NCBI GenBank assembly: GCA_021799325.1
Contig: JAJZAS010000057.1
Coordinates: 1-8,402, forward strand
Reading direction: 5' to 3'
DNA length: 8,402 bases
Source of the DNA: Bacillota bacterium
GTDB taxonomy: Bacteria > Bacillota > Bacilli > Alicyclobacillales > SLC66
Made by a program: the position numbers and the translations under genes
Notes under the pieces: generated by a model
Database searches by the model: none
What the model saw: the letters and a program-made list of their open reading frames with translations, nothing else
Told to the model about the DNA's origin: nothing
Shown: piece by piece, positions 1-5,893 of the stretch
Position numbering within the stretch: the first letter of the stretch is position 1
Layout of the letters: every line of letters starts with the position of its first letter

Positions 1-2113
1 ATGACGCGCCACTCGTCAATTGTTTTGCTCCACTCGCCAAAGTTCCTAGGGATTGGTTAATTTGCTGGTTCCCTTTCAATAGAGAAGGATACGAACTGGA
101 CAACGCTGCCGCACCGGCAGCCAGTTGCTTACCTGCAGCGGAACTCTGCGCAGAACCTTTAGCCAATCCTTGGGCAAGCGCCATCATTTGCTGCCAGGAA
201 GGATTCGTCGCATCACTTGGATGAGTGGCAGCCCATTTCGACATAGCATTGGCCAATTCCTGCATAGTATTTGCCAATTGGGCTTGTGATGACACGTAAG
301 AAGACAGTCCTTGACTCAGCGTTCCCGTCGAGTTAGACACCTTCACCAGCCCCTGCTGAAGCTTTCCGTTTCCGCTTTGCACTTGAGTGAGGGCATTGCC
401 AAACTTGCTGAGGGATTGTGATAATTGTGTAGACCCTGTTTGAATTTGCCCTATCCCTTTGACGAGCGATGTGCTGTTCGAAGTGAGTGTTCCCACCCCA
501 TTTTGCAATTGTTGCAGCCCTTTAGTTTCTTGATTCGCACCATTTGCCAACTGAGTAATTCCCGAAGTGCTGTTCGCGGTAGAAGTCCCGCTCGTTGAAA
601 GGCCATTTCCTAATTGCTTTACCCCTTTATTTACTTGCGCTAGACCATTTGCCGCCTGCTTGTTTTGCTCTGCCAATTGAAAGGAAGTGATGACAGTCCC
701 CGTTGGGCGGGTGGCGCTTTCCACCTTATTCACCACAGGTAGAGCCGCCACGGCTTTCGAAATGTTCTCGATCGTCGCCATTCCCGAAGGAGTACGCAAA
801 TTTTGGGACGTGTTCAGCACAATATTCATCGGCAGCACTTGGCCGGGACCAAACGCATTGGAGACCACCCGGAACCCAATCGTCGAGGACGCCTGGGGTG
901 TATCAATCATCGGATCAAAGGTACGCGCATTGGTAAAAAGAAGCCCAATCGGCACGAGCACAATCACCAGCACCAACGCAGTTATCCATGGATGTCGCGT
1001 AGAAATATTCGAGGTCCATCCCCAGAAGCGGGATGGTCGATGTCCGCCTCCTGCGACAGGCTTGCGAGGAAAATAAATATGGCGCCCCAATACGCTCATC
1101 AACGCTGGTAGGAAAGTCAGACACATAATGAGCGTGATAAAAATACCAATCGATACTCCAACCGCTGACCGATAAAGCCCAAACTTGGCAAAATACAATG
1201 CGGCAAAAGAAGCGATCACTGTTAAGCTACTATATATCACCGTTTTTCCGATAGCATGCATTGTTGCGGAAAGTGCCGCGACATCATCATTATGCTCCTT
1301 GGTGAGTTCCTCTCGATAGCGATTGAGAATAATGATGGAATAGTCGGTGCCGGCACCAAAAATCGTCGCAATGAGGAATGTTTGCGTAAATGTCGACACA
1401 GGAAGTCCTCGTTGTGCAAAAAACGCCACCACCGATGATGCAATCAAAAAAGAGAGTCCAATTGAAATCAACGTGGCGAAGGGAGCAATGATGGAGCGAA
1501 AAACAATCAGAAGTATAATCAACACTAATACGATGGTGACGACTTCCGTCTTTTTTGCACCACTTTGTGAAATGGTGATGTCATCCTGTTGAATAGGCGC
1601 ATCCCCTGTAAGATAAACGTTCGAACCCTTGGGGGGATTATCAAACAAGCTACGCAAATTACTGATCGAATTCGCCGTATTGGGATTTCCAATGGCAGTA
1701 TTCAGTCCAATGAGCGCAATTTCCGTCGTATGATCAGAACTAAAAAAAGCGTTTGACGAAGATGATTTCGTATTGTAATCAGCTTGCACATATTTTACAT
1801 AGTAATTTTTTTTGTGGTTGTCAATGGATTGTAATTCACTTTGAAAATATCGCTTATCAGTTGCAGTCAATCCCGTCGAACGATGAATCGCCACCAATGC
1901 CGAGCTTTGAGCAGAATGCGACGTGTCAATAGTATTTAACAAGTTTTTGGCAACGGTAACACTAGAATTATTCGGTATAAAGTTAGGATTCTGTTGGGCA
2001 ACTACGGTACCCAACTTAGGAAGAGTCGTTACACAAAGAACAGTGATCAATACCCACAGCACCAAGATCAACCAGCGCAATTTATGGATCCATTTTGCGT
2101 ATGTATAAAACAA
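1..2113 (-). CDS. MMPL/RND-family membrane transporter, 3' end outside window
   Basis: Seen: an uninterrupted minus-strand frame of 704 codons that runs off base 1. It starts at a TTG (2113-2111) with AAGGGG 9 bases upstream; no in-frame ATG lies nearby and an in-frame TGA (2134-2132) closes the frame upstream. TM1 is at about residues 14-30, an extracytoplasmic domain spans about 31-188, and a block of membrane helices about 190-340 carries FGAGTDYS (252-259, Asp257), the signature of MMPL and sterol-sensing-like permeases. Another helix lies at about 376-394. From about residue 478 the protein becomes a Gly/Gln/Ser/Thr/Leu-rich LxxG-repeat loop. Known: such pumps use the proton gradient to export lipids, peptides or drugs across the membrane. 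Inferred: substrate unknown; second gene of an operon with the tetR gene 2 bases upstream, hence probably repressed by it. The C-terminal helix block must lie beyond the window. Confidence 0.93.
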   Translation of the reverse strand, partial: MFYTYAKWIHKLRWLILVLWVLITVLCVTTLPKLGTVVAQQNPNFIPNNSSVTVAKNLLNTIDTSHSAQSSALVAIHRSTGLTATDKRYFQSELQSIDNHKKNYYVKYVQADYNTKSSSSNAFFSSDHTTEIALIGLNTAIGNPNTANSISNLRSLFDNPPKGSNVYLTGDAPIQQDDITISQSGAKKTEVVTIVLVLIILLIVFRSIIAPFATLISIGLSFLIASSVVAFFAQRGLPVSTFTQTFLIATIFGAGTDYSIIILNRYREELTKEHNDDVAALSATMHAIGKTVIYSSLTVIASFAALYFAKFGLYRSAVGVSIGIFITLIMCLTFLPALMSVLGRHIYFPRKPVAGGGHRPSRFWGWTSNISTRHPWITALVLVIVLVPIGLLFTNARTFDPMIDTPQASSTIGFRVVSNAFGPGQVLPMNIVLNTSQNLRTPSGMATIENISKAVAALPVVNKVESATRPTGTVITSFQLAEQNKQAANGLAQVNKGVKQLGNGLSTSGTSTANSTSGITQLANGANQETKGLQQLQNGVGTLTSNSTSLVKGIGQIQTGSTQLSQSLSKFGNALTQVQSGNGKLQQGLVKVSNSTGTLSQGLSSYVSSQAQLANTMQELANAMSKWAATHPSDATNPSWQQMMALAQGLAKGSAQSSAAGKQLAAGAAALSSSYPSLLKGNQQINQSLGTLASGAKQLTSGAS
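2..690 (-). other. Segment encoding LxxG-repeat extracytoplasmic loop of the MMPL protein
   Basis: Residues about 478-704 of the transporter consist of loosely periodic units such as GLAQVNKG, GVKQLGNG, GITQLANG, GLQQLQNG, GIGQIQTG and GKLQQG. They are rich in Gln, Asn, Ser and Gly, have few charges and contain no membrane segment. This resembles the heptad-like LxxG repeats of YhgE/Pip-type and Firmicutes MMPL proteins, probably a long helical stalk outside the membrane. The repeats are at protein level only; I see no long exact DNA repeat. Confidence 0.75.
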
Positions 2114-2115
2114 AG

Positions 2116-2814
2116 TCAGCGTCCCCTTTCCTCAGAAACAGCATCCATCAACACAGCATTAATTCCTCCTATAATAAAATCATCCAAAACGCGAACCACC
2201 TCATCAAAGCCTGAAGGCATCTCATCGAATTCAGAAAACGTTACTTCACCTGGTTCCAATAGGTTCATCCACCACAAGCCAGTATTGGTGAGTGTCGCAA
2301 TAATGGCGCTGGCTAGCAGGGCATCAGTTCTATTTTGAAAAGAAACACCTCTCCTCTTTGCTACTATGGGGATCATCCCCTCAATTCTTTTCGCGAAGCG
2401 TTTCCGCCATTCACGTATTACACCCCATGCCAGCTCTGACGATCCGAACATCATGGCAAATAGTTCACGATTCGCCCATGCAAACCGATAAAAAGAACGA
2501 ATAAATGGTGCCATACTGAATTCCTCTTGACCTTCGAACTGAATTCTGGCCCCCATAAATTCCCTCTCTAATTGCTGGAAGCCATCGTTGATGATCTCCT
2601 TAAAAAGGGTCTCCTTGCTATCAAAATGCAGATAAAAAGTCCCCACCCCTACATCCGCAAGCTTGGCGATGTCGGGTATGGAGGCACGGGCAAAACCCTT
2701 TTCGTAGAATTCCTTTCTGCCCGCCTGTAGTAGATTATCCCTTGCCACCTGCTTTTTTCTCTCTCGCCGTGACAATGAATCGTTTAATTCATTCTTTGCA
2801 TCGACTGTATCCAA
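2116..2814 (-). CDS. TetR/AcrR-family transcriptional repressor
   Basis: Seen: 232 residues. The start is TTG (2814-2812) with GAAGGGG 6 bases upstream; the next Met is deep inside the protein, so TTG is the only sensible start. The N-terminal DNA-binding domain spans about residues 18-70: a helix with RDNLLQAGRKEFYEKGF, then the helix-turn-helix IPDIAKLADVGVGTFYLHF (46-64) followed by SKETLF, which is typical TetR. The rest (about 75-232) is the variable all-helical ligand and dimer domain, rich in aromatics (FYRFAWANRELFAMMF). Length is at the upper end for the family. Known: TetR proteins release DNA when they bind a small ligand, often a pump substrate. Inferred: it represses itself and the downstream MMPL pump through the palindrome at 2838-2867. 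The ligand cannot be read from the sequence. Confidence 0.95.
   Translation of the reverse strand: MDTVDAKNELNDSLSRRERKKQVARDNLLQAGRKEFYEKGFARASIPDIAKLADVGVGTFYLHFDSKETLFKEIINDGFQQLEREFMGARIQFEGQEEFSMAPFIRSFYRFAWANRELFAMMFGSSELAWGVIREWRKRFAKRIEGMIPIVAKRRGVSFQNRTDALLASAIIATLTNTGLWWMNLLEPGEVTFSEFDEMPSGFDEVVRVLDDFIIGGINAVLMDAVSEERGR
2123..2128 (-). promoter_or_regulatory. Shine-Dalgarno AAGGGG for the MMPL TTG start
   Basis: AAGGGG on the minus strand lies 9 bases before TTG at 2113 and inside the last codons of tetR. The only nearby ATG (on the minus strand from 2094) is out of frame and meets a stop after two codons. The site therefore fixes the TTG start and implies translational coupling to tetR. 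Confidence 0.7.
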
Positions 2815-2837
2815 AATAATCCCCTTCTTCAGTTTCT

Positions 2838-2867
2838 GAATATCATTTCAACATTGAAATGATATTC
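2838..2867. promoter_or_regulatory. 30-bp palindromic operator, likely TetR binding site
   Basis: Two perfect 14-bp arms (2838-2851 and 2854-2867; GAATATCATTTCAA and its reverse complement) flank the 2-base centre CA. It lies 24 bases upstream of the tetR start, fills the whole -35/-10 spacer and covers the -10 box of the tetR promoter. A dimeric repressor bound here would block RNA polymerase. Assignment to the neighbouring TetR protein is inferred from position and symmetry. Confidence 0.85.
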
Positions 2868-2873
2868 TGTCAA
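2845..2873 (-). promoter_or_regulatory. Promoter of the tetR-MMPL operon
   Basis: On the minus strand a perfect TTGACA -35 (2873-2868) is followed by a 17-base spacer and TGAAAT as -10 (2850-2845). The latter is extended by TG one base upstream. This is a housekeeping sigma-A type promoter whose spacer and -10 are occupied by the palindromic operator. Confidence 0.75.
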
Positions 2874-2917
2874 GCTAGCTAGCATAAATATGACAAAAAA
2901 TATTCATAATTTATTCT

Positions 2918-2938
2918 TTATATAATCGATTGTATAAT
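2918..2938 (+). promoter_or_regulatory. Glutathione peroxidase promoter region with 20-bp dyad
   Basis: Two TATAAT hexamers occur at 2921-2926 and 2933-2938. The second is the better -10, about 50 bases before the gpx start, but no good -35 is seen at 17-18 bases (TTTATT, 2910-2915, is the closest). Bases 2918-2937 form a 20-bp palindrome with one mismatched pair, centred on AATCGATT and covering the -10. It looks like a repressor or activator site. It does not match the PerR box well, and its sequence differs from the TetR operator 50 bases away. Confidence 0.5.
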
Positions 2939-2972
2939 GGGAAACGTAATGGGTCTTGAATGGGACGAGGAT

Positions 2973-2977
2973 GGAGG
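2973..2977 (+). promoter_or_regulatory. Shine-Dalgarno GGAGG deciding the gpx start
   Basis: GGAGG lies 9 bases before ATG 2987. The in-frame upstream ATG at 2960 has no comparable site and would add nine residues (MGRGWRTVL) absent from the family, so 2987 is chosen. Confidence 0.75.
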
Positions 2978-2986
2978 ACGGTACTG

Positions 2987-3475
2987 ATGTCAGTCTATGA
3001 ATATCATGTCCATAACGCTGAAGGTAATGAAGTCTCCCTCATGGATTATCAAGATCAGGTGTTACTGATTGTGAACACCGCCAGCAAGTGCGGATTTACT
3101 CCGCAATACAGGGGCCTCGAAGAACTGTATGAGCGATTTAAGGATCGTGGGTTTTCGGTGCTCGGCTTTCCCTGCAACCAGTTTGGCGAACAGGAACCCG
3201 GCAGCAACGAGGAAATTCAAAATTTTTGTCAGTTAAACTACAGCGTCAAATTCCCCGTTTTTGCTAAAATAGATGTCAACGGCCCAACGGCGCATCCACT
3301 ATATAAGTATTTGACGAAAAACGCGCCAGGCATCCTGCACACGGAACCGATCAAATGGAATTTCACCAAGTTCCTGGTTTCCAGGGATGGCCGCGTCCTC
3401 AAGCGTTTTGCCCCCGCTACTACGCCAGAGGCGATCGCAAATGAAATTGAACAGGTGTTGATTAACGACAGATAA
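2987..3475 (+). CDS. gpx: Glutathione peroxidase family thiol peroxidase (BsaA/BtuE-like)
   Basis: Seen: 162 residues from ATG 2987, the normal length of bacterial single-domain enzymes. Motifs in order: NTASKCGFT with peroxidatic Cys35; FPCNQFGEQEPG with catalytic Gln69; FCQLNYSVKFPVFAKIDVNG with Cys81 at the position used as resolving Cys in thioredoxin-dependent members; KWNFTKFLV with Trp124-Asn125. The Cys-Gln-Trp-Asn tetrad is complete, and the nucleophile is Cys rather than selenocysteine. Known: these cytoplasmic enzymes reduce H2O2 and organic or lipid hydroperoxides, in bacteria usually with thioredoxin rather than glutathione. No signal peptide. It is divergent from the tetR-MMPL operon and has its own promoter region. 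Inferred role: defence against hydroperoxides. The family call is very sure; the reductant is unproven. Confidence 0.95.
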   Translation: MSVYEYHVHNAEGNEVSLMDYQDQVLLIVNTASKCGFTPQYRGLEELYERFKDRGFSVLGFPCNQFGEQEPGSNEEIQNFCQLNYSVKFPVFAKIDVNGPTAHPLYKYLTKNAPGILHTEPIKWNFTKFLVSRDGRVLKRFAPATTPEAIANEIEQVLINDR

Positions 3476-3484
3476 AACTCAAAA

Positions 3485-3521
3485 AGGAGTGTAATCCTTT
3501 ATTTATAGGGATTGCACTCCT
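3485..3521. terminator. Strong hairpin after gpx, U-tract on the minus side
   Basis: Arms 3485-3497 and 3509-3521 pair over 13 bp with a single G-T type pair and an 11-base AT-rich loop. The hairpin begins 10 bases after the gpx stop, the usual place for a terminator. On the plus side it is followed by CTATCCTG, not a U run. On the minus side it is followed by TTTTTGAGTTTT, so it is a better intrinsic terminator for leftward transcripts, namely fdhD read-through across 3560-3802. It may act in both directions. Confidence 0.7.
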
Positions 3522-3541
3522 CTATCCTGAAGGACTTTTCT

Positions 3542-3548
3542 GGGGAGG
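3542..3548 (+). promoter_or_regulatory. Shine-Dalgarno GGGGAGG for the small gene
   Basis: GGGGAGG lies 11 bases before ATG 3560. The frame stays open upstream to a TTG at 3512, but that codon sits inside the hairpin arm, so the ATG is preferred. The spacing is slightly long. Confidence 0.55.
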
Positions 3549-3559
3549 ATTTTTATTCA

Positions 3560-3802
3560 ATGGCAACCGTTCGCCGAGTGGTTTTACATATGGAAAATAA
3601 CCAACGTTTTGCGGTGATAGACAGCGATGAAGGGTATTATTTGTACATTTGGAGCTTTGAAGACGTACCGCTTAAAACAGTAGGACTCAAAGAGTACTTG
3701 GCATCTGCCGTGAAGGATTTCGCGCGCTTTAAGAAAAATGAGCTGTTTAACGCATTTCAGCCCATTTTGATGAGGGATCTGAATCTGGTGACAGGGATAT
3801 AA
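3560..3802 (+). CDS. Small hypothetical protein, 80 residues
   Basis: I do not recognise this protein. It begins MATVRRVVLHMENNQRFAV and ends in DLNLVTGI, with mixed hydrophobic and charged residues, one Trp, no Cys, no signal peptide and no membrane segment. The pattern (short beta-like stretches RRVVLHM, RFAVID and YYLYIW, then two amphipathic helices about residues 42-60 and 60-70) suggests a small folded cytoplasmic protein rather than a random frame. A G-rich ribosome site supports it. It follows gpx after a hairpin, with no clear promoter of its own, and its TAA stop abuts the fdhD stop from the other strand. It could share gpx read-through. The alternative is that this is only the antisense 3' region of fdhD, since the terminator beyond it points that way. 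Confidence 0.6.
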   Translation: MATVRRVVLHMENNQRFAVIDSDEGYYLYIWSFEDVPLKTVGLKEYLASAVKDFARFKKNELFNAFQPILMRDLNLVTGI

Positions 3803-4609
3803 TTACATGGTGATTCGCTCTGGATGCGTGTACACATTGAATGACTCGCCCCTAACAAATCCGACCGTGGTAATATTCAGTTCATCTGCAATATCCAAGG
3901 CCAATTTTGTCGGTGCAGACTTTGCCAATACCATTCCTACGCCAATCTTCGATACTTTCAGCAATACTTCCGACGACAATCTGCCGCTGAAGATGATAAA
4001 TTTTCCGCTAAGGTCTAGATGATGCTTTAACGCATACCCGTAAATTTTGTCGAGCGCATTATGCCTGCCGATATCCGAACGAGACAGGATAATCTCTCCT
4101 TGATCTGCCAAACTCGCGGTATGCACACCTCCTGTATGATGAAAAACATTGGAACTGTCTTCCATTGCGTTCATTGCCCGAAAGACATCATCAGGTTGAA
4201 TTTGAAACGAGTCGGTTATTTCCTTGGCCGTGTGGGCATCGTTATAAAAATAGAAAGTCTGTCTGCTCTTTCCACAGCAAGACGCAATGTAGCGTTTGTT
4301 ATAAAAATCCTGGTTGAAATTCACTTTCCCGGATGTTTTCACTCTAGCCATTCCACGCAAACTGTTCACATACAAATCTTCAATTTGATCGATGGAACGG
4401 ATTACCCCTTCGGAGGCTAGAAATCCAGTGACCAGATCTTCCATGTGCTCCGGACTGCAAACCACCGTTGCCATTTCCTCATCGTTCACAAAAATAGTAA
4501 GGGCATACTCCGTCACCACTGTATCCGTTATTTCGCTGGTTCCCGCCCCCTGAACAAAGCGAAAAACCTGATGTTCTTTAACCAAATTCATCGCTTCTTC
4601 AGTAGCCAT
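3803..4609 (-). CDS. fdhD: Formate dehydrogenase accessory sulfurtransferase FdhD
   Basis: Seen: 268 residues, normal family length. The start is ATG 4609 with AAAGGAGGG 11 bases upstream and an in-frame stop just before it. Landmarks: EYALTIFVNDEEMATVVCSP (34-53), the beta-rich N-terminal part; EDLVTGFLASEGVI; SCCGKSR with Cys111-Cys112, the Bacillus-type form of the conserved Cys motif; GGVHTA; SRSDIGRHNALDK; and SGRLSSEVLLKVSKIG. All are hallmarks of FdhD. Known: FdhD takes sulfur from a cysteine desulfurase (IscS in E. coli) and passes it to the bis-MGD molybdenum or tungsten cofactor, making formate dehydrogenase active; it is cytoplasmic. Context: probably second gene of an operon behind the aldolase, 17 bases apart, its ribosome site overlapping the aldolase stop. 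No formate dehydrogenase gene is in the window, so the partner must lie elsewhere. Confidence 0.97.
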   Translation of the reverse strand: MATEEAMNLVKEHQVFRFVQGAGTSEITDTVVTEYALTIFVNDEEMATVVCSPEHMEDLVTGFLASEGVIRSIDQIEDLYVNSLRGMARVKTSGKVNFNQDFYNKRYIASCCGKSRQTFYFYNDAHTAKEITDSFQIQPDDVFRAMNAMEDSSNVFHHTGGVHTASLADQGEIILSRSDIGRHNALDKIYGYALKHHLDLSGKFIIFSGRLSSEVLLKVSKIGVGMVLAKSAPTKLALDIADELNITTVGFVRGESFNVYTHPERITM

Positions 4610-4626
4610 CGTTCATTCACCCTCCT

Positions 4627-5283
4627 TTAGGATTGCATTTTTCCGTAATTGGATATTTTCCCAGCAACCGCTTGTACTTCCTCTACCGATAATAATTCTG
4701 GTTCTCCAATAGCCACTGCACGGTAATAGAGTTCCGCCATTTCCTCGACGACTGCTGCACGCCGAAAAGCTTCGGGAAGGGAGGCGCCTGTGGCAATCAC
4801 GCCATGCCTGCGCAATAGCACCGCATGGTACTTTTCTCCCAGTGTATCGACTGCTGAATCGGCTAACTCCTGTGTGCCATATAGTTCATAGCACGGGGTG
4901 ATGGGGATTTGTTCCCCACCCAACATCGTGACCATGTAGTGGATCGCAGGTATCGACTTTCCCAAAACCGCGAGTGTGGTAGCGTACATCGAGTGGGTAT
5001 GGACAACAGCACGCACATCCTTGCGTGCATGGTAAATCCCCAGATGCATGGAATACTCTGAAGAGGGGGCATTGCCTTCCATCCGCTCTCCATCCATAGT
5101 CATTAAGGTCACTTGTCCAATACTCAACTGATCATAGTCACTTCCTGTAGGAGTGATTGCAATAATGCCCTTTTCCCGGTCAATGACGCTTAAATTTCCA
5201 GAAGTTCCACGAACCAACCGATCATTCAGCATTTTTCGACCATACTCCACAATTTGTCGTTGGTAATCTTCCTTTTCCGTCAA
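4627..5283 (-). CDS. fucA: Class II aldolase, L-fuculose-phosphate aldolase type
   Basis: Seen: 218 residues. The start is TTG (5283-5281) with AAAAGGGG 8 bases upstream and no in-frame ATG nearby. Motifs: RGTSGNLS (25-32) and ITPTGSDYD (43-51) for phosphate binding; SSEYSMH with Glu76; VVHTHS with His95 and His97; IPAIHYM with Tyr116; RRHGV with His160; and a C-terminal NYGK with Tyr213. These match Glu73, the zinc ligands His92/94/155, and Tyr113 and Tyr209 of E. coli FucA, so the metal site looks intact. Known reaction: cleavage of L-fuculose-1-phosphate or a similar ketose-1-phosphate to dihydroxyacetone phosphate plus an aldehyde, using Zn2+ in the cytoplasm. No fucose isomerase or kinase is nearby, so the true substrate may be another sugar phosphate (5-deoxyribulose-phosphate aldolase and methylthioribulose-phosphate dehydratase belong to the same fold). 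First gene of the unit with fdhD. Confidence 0.88.
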   Translation of the reverse strand: MTEKEDYQRQIVEYGRKMLNDRLVRGTSGNLSVIDREKGIIAITPTGSDYDQLSIGQVTLMTMDGERMEGNAPSSEYSMHLGIYHARKDVRAVVHTHSMYATTLAVLGKSIPAIHYMVTMLGGEQIPITPCYELYGTQELADSAVDTLGEKYHAVLLRRHGVIATGASLPEAFRRAAVVEEMAELYYRAVAIGEPELLSVEEVQAVAGKISNYGKMQS

Positions 5284-5310
5284 CCTGCACGCCCCTTTTC
5301 ACGGATTACC

Positions 5311-5331
5311 TTGTAACTATTGTATTACAAT
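5311..5331 (-). promoter_or_regulatory. Putative promoter and dyad upstream of the aldolase-fdhD operon
   Basis: TACAAT on the minus strand (5324-5319) is a plausible -10, about 35 bases before the start codon, but the -35 region is poor. It is embedded in symmetry: ATTGTA-T-TACAAT (5319-5331) and TTGTAA...TTACAA (5311-5316 and 5325-5330). The 11 bases TATTGTATTAC (5318-5328) recur at 5852-5862 over the -10 of the His-tail gene, which suggests a shared regulator or simply similar -10 regions. Confidence 0.45.
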
Positions 5332-5366
5332 CACTCCCAACGTGGCTACTTGTGAATCATGCCAAC

Positions 5367-5399
5367 AAAAAAGCCCCCTAAGCTTATCGCCTAAGGAGC
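5367..5399 (-). terminator. Rho-independent terminator of the His-tail gene
   Basis: On the minus strand an 11-bp GC-rich stem with a few G-U pairs (5399-5373) closes on the loop GATAA and is followed by six T (5372-5367). It starts 14 bases after the stop of the gene at 5414-5797. It separates that gene from the aldolase-fdhD operon. Confidence 0.85.
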
Positions 5400-5413
5400 A
5401 TTTAAAAATTCCA

Positions 5414-5797
5414 TTAATGGTGGTGATGGTGACCATGACTGGCCAGTTCCTCTTGCGGAAGTTCCTGTACCAGCGCGATATCCGCAGGAGACTGTACGGT
5501 GCTCCATAGTGAATTCCATGACGATCCTTCTTTGACCCGCCAAAAATTCAACTCGTTGGATTTTGCCACGCTGTAGGAATGCGCGCAGAAAGCTTCCGGT
5601 GGAGAAATCACCGATTCCACATTCTCCTCTAGGAGCGCTTTTACCACCGCAATCCTGCGGCCACTTGTCGCCGACATGGCTGGATTTTGAAGCTCATACT
5701 CCTCTTTGCTTTCGGTGTCTCGAATACGAATAATATCTCCACTCACAAGCGGCACTACGGTTTGGCCGTCTTCTGCAATTACTGCTGCCACCTTCAT
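5414..5797 (-). CDS. Small His-tailed protein, possibly NifX/NifB-like fold
   Basis: Seen: 127 residues from ATG 5797; the ribosome site is weak (GGGCG, 9-10 bases upstream). The N-terminus MKVAAVIAEDGQTVVPLVSGDIIRIRD and the middle SGRRIAVVKALLEENVESVI resemble the layout of NifX/NifB-type iron-molybdenum cluster-binding domains (RNase H-like fold), but the match is loose. Cys71 and His73 sit close together. A linker leads to the C-terminal SHGHHHHH (His121, His123-127), a likely site for Ni2+, Zn2+ or another transition metal. No signal peptide, so probably cytoplasmic. It is transcribed alone, with its own promoter and terminator, between the fdhD operon and the acylase. Inferred: metal or metal-cofactor binding or storage; no reaction can be assigned. 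The tail is native: mixed CAC/CAT codons, own stop and own terminator. Confidence 0.85.
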   Translation of the reverse strand: MKVAAVIAEDGQTVVPLVSGDIIRIRDTESKEEYELQNPAMSATSGRRIAVVKALLEENVESVISPPEAFCAHSYSVAKSNELNFWRVKEGSSWNSLWSTVQSPADIALVQELPQEELASHGHHHHH

Positions 5798-5852
5798 TCA
5801 CTAATCGCCCACTTTCTGATTAAAGTTAACTATCATTGATCGGTGCATGTTT

Positions 5853-5881
5853 ATTGTATTACTTGCTCATTCCCACTTCAA
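5853..5881 (-). promoter_or_regulatory. Promoter of the His-tail gene
   Basis: On the minus strand TTGAAG (-35, 5881-5876), a 17-base spacer and TACAAT (-10, 5858-5853) form a sigma-A type promoter. This gives a leader of about 50 bases before ATG 5797. The -10 lies in the 11-bp element shared with the aldolase promoter. Confidence 0.6.
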
Positions 5882-5893
5882 CAATTGCCTCAT

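Noticed and set aside
687..1124. Several open frames of 69-129 residues on both strands within the MMPL gene
   Set aside because: They lie wholly inside a continuous 704-codon transporter frame with clear family motifs; their translations are low-complexity and match nothing.
2874..2883. GCTAGCTAGC palindrome upstream of the tetR -35
   Set aside because: Short, simple self-repeating tetranucleotide symmetry with no second copy; not enough to call an operator.
2960..2986. Upstream in-frame ATG giving a 171-residue peroxidase
   Set aside because: It has no ribosome site and the added nine residues do not belong to the family; GGAGG points to ATG 2987.
3512..3559. TTG start giving a 96-residue version of the small protein
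   Set aside because: The TTG lies in the 3' arm of a strong hairpin with no Shine-Dalgarno site; ATG 3560 has GGGGAGG upstream.
5414..5440. Vector or expression-tag contamination as the source of the poly-His tail
   Set aside because: Codons are mixed, the run is interrupted (HGHHHHH), and a native stop and intrinsic terminator follow without vector sequence.
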